A DNA stretch of 64,000 nucleotides from NCBI GenBank assembly GCA_015066015.1, contig SVPE01000008.1:56583-120582 (forward strand). The letters run 5' to 3'. Positions 25,850 through 34,266 of this stretch are shown piece by piece. Source of the stretch: Oscillospiraceae bacterium (GTDB lineage: Bacteria > Bacillota > Clostridia > Oscillospirales > Acutalibacteraceae). A program made the translations under genes and the position numbers. The notes under the pieces were generated by a model. The model ran no database searches. It saw only the letters and a program-made list of their open reading frames with translations, and was not told where the DNA came from. How positions within the stretch are numbered: position 1 is the stretch's first letter; every line of letters begins with the position of its first letter.

Positions 25850-26770
25850 TTACCAACATTTTGAACAAGCTGAATAATTTCTTTTTGCAGTTTCAAGAGA
25901 AACCTGACGGGAAGATTTCGTATTCCCGCAATCAGGGATACTATGATATTTCGTTCCGGTAGCAGTAATCCAAACCATTTCGGATTCTTCTTCCCCGTAG
26001 TATGTATCATCTTCCTCTTCGTCGTAGTATGTATCATCGTAATATGTTTCTTCTTCGGTTATCTCTTCTTCAGTTGTCTCTTCTTCAGTTGTTTCTTCCT
26101 CGGTTGTCTCTTCCTCAGTTGTTTCTTCTTCGGTTGTTTCTTCTTCGGTTGTTTCTTCTTCGGTTGTCTCTTCCTCGGTTGTTTCTTCTTCGGTAGTAGT
26201 TTCTGTCGTAGTTATTTCAGATGTTATATCTTCAAAGAGGTCCGATGTTTCTGAAATCGTTACTGACGTCGTATTTCCATCAAATGCAAGACTGGTCGGA
26301 GGCTCATCAGCTGAATCGCCTGAACCTGCAAGAGCACATAAAACAACTAAAGCCGAGGTTACACCGATTTTCACTCCTTTACCCCATTGCGCGTGTTTCC
26401 ACATCAGGTATAAGCCCATCGGAAAGAATAAAACTAACATCAGAACTACTCCCCATGTTTGCTGATACCATTTTTTGTTGTTCATATTTTCGTTTCCTCC
26501 ATTATAATTATTATTGAAATTCTGCCCGCCTGCAATGCCGTTAACTGATGAATTGCCTGACGTCTTTCTATTTAAGTTTTTGCTTTTCGAACTGGTGGTT
26601 GAGTAATACAGTCCTGTACCCGGTACACCTACACTTGTTGTTCTTTTTCCTTTGGAATTTACGGTATAGTGCATACCCTTGCCACCAAAAGTTATGCCTG
26701 TTGATTTTTTATTAAAGTTTAATTTCACACCCGGTGCAATTTTTATACTTTTCCTGAATTTAAAACCCAT
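25850..26770 (-). CDS. DUF4236 membrane protein with TTEEE tandem repeats
   Basis: N-terminal DUF4236-like segment (about 1-60: GFKFRKSIKIAPGVKLNFNKKSTG, then GVPGTGLYYST). A hydrophobic region follows (about 103-148) with GVVLMLVLFFPMGLYLMWKHAQWGKGVK. Next comes an acidic linker of about ten TTEEE units, then Tyr/Asp-rich sequence. The C-terminus is a small Cys/His domain (KYHSIPDCGNTK...YSACSKCW) resembling the YHxxxC...CxxC tails found on bacterial surface and endonuclease-like proteins. Function unknown. The repeats are near-identical at the DNA level and should vary in number between strains. A clear terminator follows. Confidence 0.75.
   Translation of the reverse strand: MGFKFRKSIKIAPGVKLNFNKKSTGITFGGKGMHYTVNSKGKRTTSVGVPGTGLYYSTTSSKSKNLNRKTSGNSSVNGIAGGQNFNNNYNGGNENMNNKKWYQQTWGVVLMLVLFFPMGLYLMWKHAQWGKGVKIGVTSALVVLCALAGSGDSADEPPTSLAFDGNTTSVTISETSDLFEDITSEITTTETTTEEETTEEETTEEETTEEETTEEETTEEETTEEETTEEETTEEEITEEETYYDDTYYDEEEDDTYYGEEESEMVWITATGTKYHSIPDCGNTKSSRQVSLETAKRNYSACSKCW
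26053..26192. repeat. 15-bp coding minisatellite (TTEEE)
   Basis: About nine consecutive 15-base units of the form GTTGTYTCTTCYTCR on the plus strand, encoding TTEEE on the minus strand. Differences are almost all synonymous C/T or A/G changes, which suggests slippage expansion under selection on the protein. Confidence 0.85.
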
Positions 26771-27081
26771 TCAATCAGCCCCTTATCAATCTAAAAAATA
26801 AAAGTGTGCCCCAAACGAGACACACTTGCAAAAATGGTTCTCATTTGCTACCACACAAATTATAACACTATGCCTAAACAGGATACAGTTAATTAAGAGA
26901 ACACATCTTCACCGATGTTTTCTCCCGTTAAGGCAATAATATTCAAATGTTATAAAATATGTGGTGGTTTTAGTTTAACACCATTTTCCTGAAAAATCAA
27001 CACTTTCTTAAATTAAATACATCTTTACTTTCCCCCTCACCTATGCTACAATACCCCTATCAAACCCAAAGGAGAAAAACT
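26771..27081. other. Divergent intergenic region
   Basis: Lies between the DUF4236 gene (-) and the GH27 gene (+). It holds an AAGTGTG/CACACTT inverted repeat near 26802-26827, a minus-strand extended -10 (TGTTATAAT, 26859-26864) probably serving the DUF4236 gene, and the GH27 promoter. No ORF or RNA gene is seen. Confidence 0.6.
27024..27052 (+). promoter_or_regulatory. Promoter of the GH27 gene
   Basis: TTTACT (27024-27029), a 17-base spacer and TACAAT (27047-27052) with a TG extension. The start codon follows 29 bases later. Confidence 0.7.
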
Positions 27082-28407
27082 ATGCTGAAAAAAGACACCT
27101 TTGCCCTCACTCCCCCCATGGGCTGGAACAGCTGGGACTGCTACGGCGCCGCAGTAAACGAGGAACAGCTTCTCGGCAACGCTCAGTATGTCGCCGACAA
27201 TCTCAAGGACTACGGCTGGAGATACATCGTCTGCGACATTCAGTGGTATGAGCCGAAAGCCACAAGTAATTTTTACAACAACTTCACCGAGCTTTGTATG
27301 GACGAATACTCACGTCTTATCCCTGCCGAAAACCGTTTTCCATCAAGTGCAAACGGAGTCGGCTTCAAGGCTATTGCCGATAAAATCCACGCCATGGACT
27401 TAAAGTTCGGTATACATATTATGCGAGGTATTCCCCGTCAGGCAGTGCATATGAATACACCCATAAAAGGCAGCGACAAAACCGCACGTGAAATCGCTCA
27501 GGGCTTTTCTGTCTGCTCGTGGAATACGGATATGTACGGACTTCGCACCTGCGAGGGTGCTCAGGCTTATTACAACAGCATCTTTGAGCTTTACGCTTCC
27601 TGGGGCGTTGACTTTGTAAAGGTTGACGATATCGCAAACACCGAATTCAAGCCTCACGACCCCTACAGTGCAAGGGAAGAAATCGAAATGATACGTAAGG
27701 CAATTGACAACTGCGGCAGAGCTATGGTGCTTTCCCTCTCCCCCGGACCTGCCGTTATTAACGAAGCCTTCCACCTTTCACAGAATGCGAATATGTGGAG
27801 AATGACCGGTGACTTCTGGGACCACTGGGACAAGCTGAAAAATATGTTCGAACGCTGCGAAAAATGGGCACCTCACGTAAAAGTCGGCTGCTGGCCTGAC
27901 TGCGATATGCTCCCCCTCGGTAAAATCAGCAAAACCTGCACCTGCCTTGGCGACAGAGACCGCTACACAAACTTTACTCCCGACGAGCAGAAAACAATGC
28001 TCACCCTCTGGTCAGTTTTCCGCTCACCGCTTATATTGGGAGGAGAGCTCCGTGAAAACCGTCCCGAGGATCTTGAGCTTTTAAGGAACGAAGATATTAT
28101 TATGATCAATCAGCGCTCCTACGATAACCGTCAGCTTTTCCGTACAGATAAAGAGGCGGCCTGGTTCTGCCTGATAAATGAATACGAAAAGTCAATAACC
28201 GATGACCATATCAGCACTCCCGGACCCTGTCCCGTAATAGCTCTTTTCAATCTGTCCGACGAGGAAAGAGAGGTATGTGCCGAATTTTCAAACAAACCCC
28301 GTCACTTTCTCGCTACCGAGTTGTGGACAAAGGAAACCATAATAATAAAAGACAACTGCATTAAAGCAAAGCTCAGGCCTCACGCCTGCGCGATTTTCAA
28401 ATTATAA
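27082..28407 (+). CDS. Glycoside hydrolase family 27 protein, probable alpha-galactosidase
   Basis: Retaining glycosidase with the GH27 opening TPPMGWNSWDCYG. The expected nucleophile is D182 in FVKVDD and the acid/base is D244 in RMTGDFWDHW. CWPDCDMLPLG is also typical. With no signal peptide it is probably cytoplasmic, acting on imported galactosides. Some GH27 members act on beta-L-arabinopyranosides, so substrate is not certain. The ATG at 27082 has AAGGAG eight bases upstream; the extra 13 residues of the ORF track have no ribosome site. Its own promoter precedes it, and a TPR-like gene follows 14 bases later in the same transcript. Confidence 0.9.
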   Translation: MLKKDTFALTPPMGWNSWDCYGAAVNEEQLLGNAQYVADNLKDYGWRYIVCDIQWYEPKATSNFYNNFTELCMDEYSRLIPAENRFPSSANGVGFKAIADKIHAMDLKFGIHIMRGIPRQAVHMNTPIKGSDKTAREIAQGFSVCSWNTDMYGLRTCEGAQAYYNSIFELYASWGVDFVKVDDIANTEFKPHDPYSAREEIEMIRKAIDNCGRAMVLSLSPGPAVINEAFHLSQNANMWRMTGDFWDHWDKLKNMFERCEKWAPHVKVGCWPDCDMLPLGKISKTCTCLGDRDRYTNFTPDEQKTMLTLWSVFRSPLILGGELRENRPEDLELLRNEDIIMINQRSYDNRQLFRTDKEAAWFCLINEYEKSITDDHISTPGPCPVIALFNLSDEEREVCAEFSNKPRHFLATELWTKETIIIKDNCIKAKLRPHACAIFKL

Positions 28408-28421
28408 AAAAGAGGTCTGAA

Positions 28422-29492
28422 ATGAATAACGGTACTTATGATTTTCTTAAAGACTTTGCAGACAATAATGAAAACTATAAAAAATGGCAGGCAATGCACA
28501 CCAAGGCATTCGGTACACTTTATTCGTCTGCATTCGAGGAAAACGAAGAAGCAAAAATACACCTCACCGCCGCACTTAACAATATGTCTGAAAGAAAATT
28601 CCTTGTCGCTATGCCAAAGCTCCGCATTCTTGAGAGTATAACCGACAACGACAACGATGAATATGCAGTAAACTATTTTTACGGTCTTAACTTCGAATTT
28701 ATGGGCAACGAAGCAGGTATGCAAAAGCATTACGAAAAACTGTCAGATCACGAGCCGCAAGTCGCCTTCAACCTTGCTTTTCATCCATACTACCGAACTG
28801 CAAAAATTGCTCAAAGAGATTCTGAATGCAAAAAAGCCGTATACTATTACAGAAAAGCGCTTGAAATTTACGACAGCTTTATTCCTGACAACACCGCAAA
28901 AAAGAATATAAGTCTCATAAGCTATGAGCTTGCAACTGCATATATATACATACATGACTGCGACAATGCCGAGCGTTTTCTTGAGCTTTCAGAAAGATTC
29001 GACCCAACGGATAATCCGTTAAGAAATTACACCCGGGCTGTTTTATACGCCATAAGGGGTAACAACGATAAATACAAAAGCTTTCTTGAGCTTTTGCCCG
29101 CACAGCTTAAAGAAAACTGTATTCATGTTGCTGCCCCCATGATTAACAAAACCGACCCTCACCGCTTCGTTATTGAACAGTCAAGAATAACTTATCCTTC
29201 TTTTGTTGATACCTTTTTAAGCAAGAAGGATGAGCTTGCCTCACTTATCAATGAAAAGAAGGTCAAAAAAGCTGAAAAGCTTATTTCAGAAATGCTTACC
29301 CGGACATTTCCTTTTATGTTAAGAAGACTTGATTGTAAAATTGAAAAAAGCGAAGAAAGAATAACTGTCAGATGTAAAAACTACTATGTTAAAACATTAA
29401 TAGCAGAGCACAGTGTACTGTTTTCGTCTCCGGAACTGAAAATTCCCGGATGGGAATTTGTTTCGGTTAACGAATTCAGCAGATTCTCCTGA
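28422..29492 (+). CDS. Uncharacterised TPR-like helical protein
   Basis: Not assigned to a named family. The 356 residues are predicted helical with TPR-like pairs: YAVNYFYGLNFEFMGNEAGMQKHYEKL, then KKAVYYYRKALEIYDSF, then LISYELATAYIYIHDCDNAERFLEL. No signal peptide or membrane span. The C-terminal ~80 residues (VKNYYVKTLIAEHSVLF-like end) do not show repeats. It follows the GH27 gene by 14 bases and is probably co-transcribed; a protein-binding or scaffold role is the inference. A strong hairpin terminator closes the unit. Confidence 0.65.
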   Translation: MNNGTYDFLKDFADNNENYKKWQAMHTKAFGTLYSSAFEENEEAKIHLTAALNNMSERKFLVAMPKLRILESITDNDNDEYAVNYFYGLNFEFMGNEAGMQKHYEKLSDHEPQVAFNLAFHPYYRTAKIAQRDSECKKAVYYYRKALEIYDSFIPDNTAKKNISLISYELATAYIYIHDCDNAERFLELSERFDPTDNPLRNYTRAVLYAIRGNNDKYKSFLELLPAQLKENCIHVAAPMINKTDPHRFVIEQSRITYPSFVDTFLSKKDELASLINEKKVKKAEKLISEMLTRTFPFMLRRLDCKIEKSEERITVRCKNYYVKTLIAEHSVLFSSPELKIPGWEFVSVNEFSRFS

Positions 29493-29512
29493 TATTATCA
29501 GATAGACTCAAA

Positions 29513-29554
29513 AGGAACCAGCCGCATCCGGATGATGCGGCTGGTTATTATTAT
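29513..29554. terminator. Bidirectional terminator between TPR and GH4 genes
   Basis: A perfect 13-bp stem, AACCAGCCGCATC (29516-29528) with 29534-29546, followed by ATTATTATTT on the plus strand and by CCTTTTGAG on the minus strand. It separates two convergent genes. Confidence 0.8.
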
Positions 29555-29560
29555 TTACTC

Positions 29561-30880
29561 TTACTCAAAATCGGGCATCCAATCACCGTGAGCTTCAATA
29601 AGCTCATCAACCATCTTGTGAATATCCTCGATGTTAAGCTCTGCACCGGTGTGAGGATCCATCATTGCGGCGTTATAAATATACTGCTTTTTACCCGTTA
29701 CGGCAGCTTCAATTGTAAGTAGCTGAGCATAAATGTTACTTGAATTCATAGCTGCAAGCTGCAAGGGAAGACTTCCCACCTTGCAGGGTGTTATGCCGCT
29801 GCCGTCAACAAGGCAGGGCACCTCAACGCAGGCCTCGTCGGGAAGGTTATCAATAAGACCGTTGTTGAGCACATTGCCGCCGATTTTGTAAGGCTTGTTT
29901 GTAACAATCGCCTCCATAATGTAGGAAGCGTATTCCTCACTTCTTTCGTGGGTGATCTTACCGTCAGCAAGAATCTCGTCCCTCTGCTTTGCCCAGCCTT
30001 CAATCTGATTTACACAGCGTCTGGGATATTCATCAAGAGGGATATTCCACTTTTCAATCATTTCGGGATATTTTGACTTTATGTAGAAGGGGTTATACTC
30101 GGCATTATGCTCACTGCTTTCGGTGCAGTAATAGCCGAGCTTATCGATATAATCAAAGCGCACCATATCGTCGTGCTTTTCGTCGGCATTTTTCTCCTTT
30201 GCTCTTCTTCTGATTTCCGGATAAAGGTCATTTCCGTCCTTATCATAGAGCTCGAGAAGCCACGCCATATGGTTTATACCCGCAATTTTTTCTGTTCTGC
30301 CCTCGATTTTATCCTCCATACCGAGCTTTTTAAGAAGATGATAGGAACAGCCCTGCACACTGTGGCAAAGTCCGACTGTTTTGATTTTCGTATAACGCAG
30401 CATATAGCCTGTAAGCATAGCCATGGGATTTGTATAGTTGAGGAACCAGGCGTCAGGACATACCTCCTGCATATCATCGGCAAAGGCCTTCATTACAGGG
30501 ATGGTACGGAGTGCTCTCATAATTCCGCCGATTCCCATTGTGTCGGCAATAGTCTGCTGAAGACCGTACTTCTTGGGGATTTCAAAGTCCGTAACGGTAC
30601 AGGGCTCATAGCCGCCGACCTGAATTGCATTGACTACGAAGCTTGCACCCCTGAGAGCCTCCTTTCTTTCCTCCTCGCCGAGGTACGTGGTGATTTTAGC
30701 CTTACCGCCGTTGATGTTTCTGTTAATAGCCGAAAGGATAATTTCCGACTCCTCAAGTCTCTGCTTATCGATATCATAAAGTGCAAACTCACTTTCGCAA
30801 AGACAGGGCGTACACATACAGTCACCTATAACATTTCTTGCAAAAATTGTGCTTCCCGCACCCATAAATGTAATTTTCAT
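29561..30880 (-). CDS. Glycoside hydrolase family 4 alpha-galactosidase (MelA-like)
   Basis: NAD- and Mn-dependent glycosidase that works by oxidation-elimination rather than classical acid catalysis. The N-terminal Rossmann motif is FMGAGSTIFARN. DTMGIGGIMRALRTIP, NYTNPM and the metal-site motif GLCHSVQG match the alpha-galactosidase/alpha-glucosidase branch with CHS, and overall resemblance is to MelA. Length 439 is normal. Convergent with the GH27 unit and divergent from a phosphoesterase. Together with GH27 this gives two unrelated routes to hydrolyse alpha-galactosides such as melibiose or raffinose; the exact substrate is inference. Confidence 0.9.
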   Translation of the reverse strand: MKITFMGAGSTIFARNVIGDCMCTPCLCESEFALYDIDKQRLEESEIILSAINRNINGGKAKITTYLGEEERKEALRGASFVVNAIQVGGYEPCTVTDFEIPKKYGLQQTIADTMGIGGIMRALRTIPVMKAFADDMQEVCPDAWFLNYTNPMAMLTGYMLRYTKIKTVGLCHSVQGCSYHLLKKLGMEDKIEGRTEKIAGINHMAWLLELYDKDGNDLYPEIRRRAKEKNADEKHDDMVRFDYIDKLGYYCTESSEHNAEYNPFYIKSKYPEMIEKWNIPLDEYPRRCVNQIEGWAKQRDEILADGKITHERSEEYASYIMEAIVTNKPYKIGGNVLNNGLIDNLPDEACVEVPCLVDGSGITPCKVGSLPLQLAAMNSSNIYAQLLTIEAAVTGKKQYIYNAAMMDPHTGAELNIEDIHKMVDELIEAHGDWMPDFE

Positions 30881-30972
30881 ATTTTATCCCTTGCTTTCCT
30901 TTTTCTTTTTTGTTAATATTACTATACAGAGAGCATAAAATCAATATATTCCGGTAAATCAGGAGAAACAAA

Positions 30973-32325
30973 ATGAAAGAAACAAAATTTTATCTTATCA
31001 GTGACCCCCACTATTTCGCAACGGAGCTCGGCTGCAGCGGAGAAGAATACGAGGACTTTATGCACTATGAGCAGAAATGCTTTGCCGAAACCGAAAGCAT
31101 CTGCAACAGCGTTTTCGAATGGCTGAAAACTGCCGACGAGGCTGACACTGTGCTTATTGCAGGCGACCTTTCCTTCAACGGCGAGGCTAAAAGCCACGAA
31201 AAATTCCTGAAGCTTCTTTATGAGCTTAAGGAAAGCGGTAAGAGGATTTTCGTTGTAACCGCCGACCACGATTTCAAGTATAACCCCGGCGAAACCTTTG
31301 CCTTCGGAGAAAACGGCAGATATTCACCCGAGCATACGGAAAGAGACGAGCTTTTCGATATGTACCGTGATTTCGGCTTCGGTCAGGCCATTGCCGCAGA
31401 CCGGGACAATCTTTCCTATGTAGCCGACCTTTCCGAGGATGTGAGACTTCTTTGCATCAACTGCGACTTCAAAAAAGACGGCAAATATCACTTCGGCGAT
31501 GATCAGTGGGACTGGATAAAGCAGCAGGCTGAAAAAGCACGCGAGGACAACAAGACGCTGATTGCTATGTGCCACTATCCCGTTTTACCCGGTCAGCCCC
31601 TCTTCCAGCTTATTTCACCGATGATGATAAAGGATGCCTACAACTTTGCCACCTTTCTTGCCGATGAGGGCGTAAAAATTATCTTCACCGGCCATATGCA
31701 CAACCAGAGCATCAACTACATAGACACCGAAAAGGGTAACCGCCTTTATGACATCACAACCGGTGCAATTATTGCTGACCCGGCCTTTATCCGTCACGTT
31801 ACGATAAGCGAGGGAAGGGCAGAGATAAAGAGTATCCCCACCCCCGACTTTGAGTGGGACACCGATGACTGCAAAAAATATCTTCGTGATATGTTCGACA
31901 GAATGATTGTAAATGTGCTGACCGATATGCGCGATGATACAAAGCGTGCAATGAGAAAATTCCATATTGAGGAAAAAGACTCAACCGAAAAGCTTCTTAA
32001 AACAGCAGGCAAAATTGTCTGCAGCCTCAAAGTCGGCACCGTTGCAAAAATGCTTTTCATCCGCGCTGATAAGAGCATCAGGGATATGAAGGTCCTCGAC
32101 TTTGCCACAGAGCTTGTAAGAGGAGTTTTTGAAGGCAACCAGAGCTTTACCGAGGGCACACCTGAGGGTGATGTTTTCCTTGCTCTTATAAAAAGGTTAC
32201 GTCCCGTATTTAAAAAGCTCGATCTTAAGGGCTGGGACGGCAAAAAGGCTGACCTTTACGATATACTCAAAAACAGTGCAGGCAACTACGGCATAGACGA
32301 TTACAACGCCGTACTGGATATATAA
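30973..32325 (+). CDS. Calcineurin-like metallophosphoesterase (first of two large paralogues)
   Basis: Predicted two-metal phosphoesterase. Motifs in order are SDPHYF (D-x-H), IAGDLSFNGE (GD), TADHDF in place of GNHD, AMCHYP (H) and FTGHMHNQ (GHxH). The usual Asn metal ligand is therefore Asp. The C-terminal ~150 residues contain LKVGTVAKML and match the region after the catalytic domain of the gene at 59857, including LKIGTVAKLV, so the two are paralogues. No signal peptide or transmembrane helix. Substrate unknown. Start has CAGGAG eight bases upstream. It is flanked by glycosidase genes at both locations. Confidence 0.85.
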   Translation: MKETKFYLISDPHYFATELGCSGEEYEDFMHYEQKCFAETESICNSVFEWLKTADEADTVLIAGDLSFNGEAKSHEKFLKLLYELKESGKRIFVVTADHDFKYNPGETFAFGENGRYSPEHTERDELFDMYRDFGFGQAIAADRDNLSYVADLSEDVRLLCINCDFKKDGKYHFGDDQWDWIKQQAEKAREDNKTLIAMCHYPVLPGQPLFQLISPMMIKDAYNFATFLADEGVKIIFTGHMHNQSINYIDTEKGNRLYDITTGAIIADPAFIRHVTISEGRAEIKSIPTPDFEWDTDDCKKYLRDMFDRMIVNVLTDMRDDTKRAMRKFHIEEKDSTEKLLKTAGKIVCSLKVGTVAKMLFIRADKSIRDMKVLDFATELVRGVFEGNQSFTEGTPEGDVFLALIKRLRPVFKKLDLKGWDGKKADLYDILKNSAGNYGIDDYNAVLDI

Positions 32326-32416
32326 AGAAGCCTGCCGACTGTCACGATAAAACCGAAAGAGTAGCAATGCTTGTATGTACTGAAAGGAATAATTCAGCTC
32401 CGAAAGGCGTAAAAAC

Positions 32417-32446
32417 AGCCACCCATAACGGGTGGCTACTTTTATG
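32417..32446. terminator. Bidirectional terminator
   Basis: AGCCACCC-ATAAC-GGGTGGCT with ACTTTTATG on the plus side and GTTTTTACG on the minus side, between the convergent phosphoesterase and esterase genes. Confidence 0.85.
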
Positions 32447-32457
32447 CTTAAAAAAAG

Positions 32458-33351
32458 TTATTTGAGGAATCTTGCAATATACTCATGAATAAGCTTGTCG
32501 GCTCTGTCCTTTGCCGCATCGTCCTTGCCGAGATCGTGGTCTGCGCCCTCATAGACGTTGAACACGTGCTCCACTCCATACTGTGTAAGAAGCGCATCAA
32601 GTGTAACTGCATTTGAAAAAGGCACAACCGTATCAGCGCTGCCGTGATTTATTACCGTAGGCACACATTCAGCACTTACATAGGCAATGGGAGAAACACT
32701 GTAAAGGGCCGCCATAGCACTTTCCTTTGTTTCGTAAGTAAAGCTCTGTCCGCAGGCGTAAGACATAAGCTGAGTAACAAATGCCGTATCGCCCATTGCG
32801 TTATTGTGATAGAAGTTGTCATCGTAAAGGTCTGTAGGACCTGAATTGCTCACAACTGCAACGGGAGCTATGGGAGCAGTATTCTTTCTCGCATATGCAT
32901 AAAGCATTGAGAGGTGTCCGCCTGCACTGTCGCCGGTAAGGAGCACCTTATTGATGTTTACTCCGGCCTCTGCGCCCTTCTGCTTTACCTTTGCAAGGGC
33001 TGCGTCTATGTCATCAAGCACGTCATGCAGGTCAACATCTGCTGAGATGTAACGGTAGTTGAGCGCTGCAGTAGCAACACCGATATCCGATGCACCGTAA
33101 TTCAGAACCTCTGCATAGCCTTCCTTATCGCCCTGAATCCATGCACCGCCGTGAATGAAAAGCACCATGCCGATATCACCGCTTGCACCGTCGGGAATGC
33201 AAAGGTCAACTACCTGTCTTTCGTGTGTACCGTAGGACATATCAAGGAACGCCTGACAGTCATAATTCTGACCGCCGACTCCGCCAAGGCCGAAAAGTCC
33301 TAAGAAAAAGTTGATGATAGCCATAAAAAATGCTGCAATTTTTTCAAACAT
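32458..33351 (-). CDS. Alpha/beta hydrolase, HSL/acetyl-esterase type, membrane-anchored
   Basis: Carboxylesterase-like enzyme. The N-terminal hydrophobic stretch (about 5-26, AAFFMAIINFFLGLFGLGG) probably anchors it outside the cell. The oxyanion motif is HGGAWIQGD and the nucleophile elbow GDSAGGH. The acid lies in HGSADTVVPF and the His in GADHDLG, so the triad is complete. Such enzymes often deacetylate xylo-oligosaccharides or small esters; the glycosidase neighbours fit that, but substrate is inferred. Start has AGGAG upstream. It is separated from TraX by ~100 bases and is likely monocistronic. Confidence 0.85.
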   Translation of the reverse strand: MFEKIAAFFMAIINFFLGLFGLGGVGGQNYDCQAFLDMSYGTHERQVVDLCIPDGASGDIGMVLFIHGGAWIQGDKEGYAEVLNYGASDIGVATAALNYRYISADVDLHDVLDDIDAALAKVKQKGAEAGVNINKVLLTGDSAGGHLSMLYAYARKNTAPIAPVAVVSNSGPTDLYDDNFYHNNAMGDTAFVTQLMSYACGQSFTYETKESAMAALYSVSPIAYVSAECVPTVINHGSADTVVPFSNAVTLDALLTQYGVEHVFNVYEGADHDLGKDDAAKDRADKLIHEYIARFLK

Positions 33352-33454
33352 AGTTTTTCCTCCTTAATGCATAAAAGCTTATATAAGACTGAAATCTTAC
33401 AGTTTTATGTTAACATATTTTTCATAAATTTTCAAGTTGAAAAAACCAAAAAAA

Positions 33455-34195
33455 TCACATATATGTCATTATCAGCCAGAGAACTATCATATGTGCAGGA
33501 TAAAATGCATAGCAGAAATACTGGAAGGCTTTGGTCTTTTTGCCTCTTCTGCCCCTGTAAAGCCAGATAAAGGGAAGTGCGAACAGTGCGAGTCCCTGCT
33601 GAACGATCTCAAAGCTGTGCCCGAAAAGCTCAACGCCGAAGGTAAGTCCCTGAAGCATCTCAACATTGATATAATAAAGTGCCGCAAGCTGCAGAATATA
33701 GCACCACCATTTCCTTTCGCGCAGGAAATAGAATACGAGCACCGTCAGCACACCTGCACCGTTATAATCGACAAAGGTTATCATTCCGATTACATAGCCA
33801 AGCAGTGCAGTACCTGCCGCTGTAATAAGAGAAAGCCACCACTTGCCCTTTTTTCTTGCGCGGTCGTTAAGATATATAACGGAAAGTCCGATAAGAAATG
33901 TCCACAGTACATTCTGATGGTAGGGATAGATGATGCTTCCCGAAAGCATAAGGTTAAAGGGAATTTCCGTAATAACGGCAAAAAGGAACATTCTCCCCAT
34001 ATACTTTTTCAGACTGCTTGTATGTACAAAGCCTTCCACAGTCATAAACGCGAAAATCGGAAATGCAATTCTGCCGACCTGTGTCATCCACGAATAATCC
34101 GAGCAGACCGTTGCCCACATATGGTCAAGGAGCATAAAGGTCATGGCCAGAATGTGAAGTGCCCTTGAAGTCAGATCAAATTTAATTTTTTTCAC
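33455..34195 (-). CDS. TraX-family membrane protein
   Basis: Polytopic protein of the TraX family (acetylase of F pilin in plasmids; chromosomal homologues in Bacillota have unknown acyl-transfer roles). LHILAMTFMLLDHMWATV, the following MTQVGRIAFPIFAF and CYAFYPAHMIVLW are typical. About seven to eight transmembrane helices in 246 residues. The GTG at 34195 has GAGGTG six bases upstream; the in-frame ATG at 34201 abuts that site and is less likely. A terminator precedes it, so it is probably transcribed apart from alr. No conjugation genes are nearby. Confidence 0.8.
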   Translation of the reverse strand: MKKIKFDLTSRALHILAMTFMLLDHMWATVCSDYSWMTQVGRIAFPIFAFMTVEGFVHTSSLKKYMGRMFLFAVITEIPFNLMLSGSIIYPYHQNVLWTFLIGLSVIYLNDRARKKGKWWLSLITAAGTALLGYVIGMITFVDYNGAGVLTVLVFYFLRERKWWCYILQLAALYYINVEMLQGLTFGVELFGHSFEIVQQGLALFALPFIWLYRGRRGKKTKAFQYFCYAFYPAHMIVLWLIMTYM

Positions 34196-34216
34196 AGTCA
34201 TCACCTCATTTATATT

Positions 34217-34258
34217 ATAAAAAACCACCTTATACATAATTAAAAATATAAGGTGGTT
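34217..34258 (-). terminator. Terminator of the alr operon
   Basis: AACCACCTTATA and TATAAGGTGGTT form a perfect 12-bp stem (34223-34258) followed on the minus strand by TTTTTTATAA. Confidence 0.9.
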
Positions 34259-34266
34259 AAGTATTA

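Noticed and set aside
30107-30916. 269-aa plus-strand ORF
   Set aside because: Antisense shadow of the GH4 gene, which has full family motifs.
33437-34168. 243-aa plus-strand ORF
   Set aside because: Antisense to the TraX-like gene; no start signal.
33455-34195. Conjugative plasmid gene (TraX)
   Set aside because: Chromosomal TraX homologues are common in Bacillota; no other transfer genes lie in the window.
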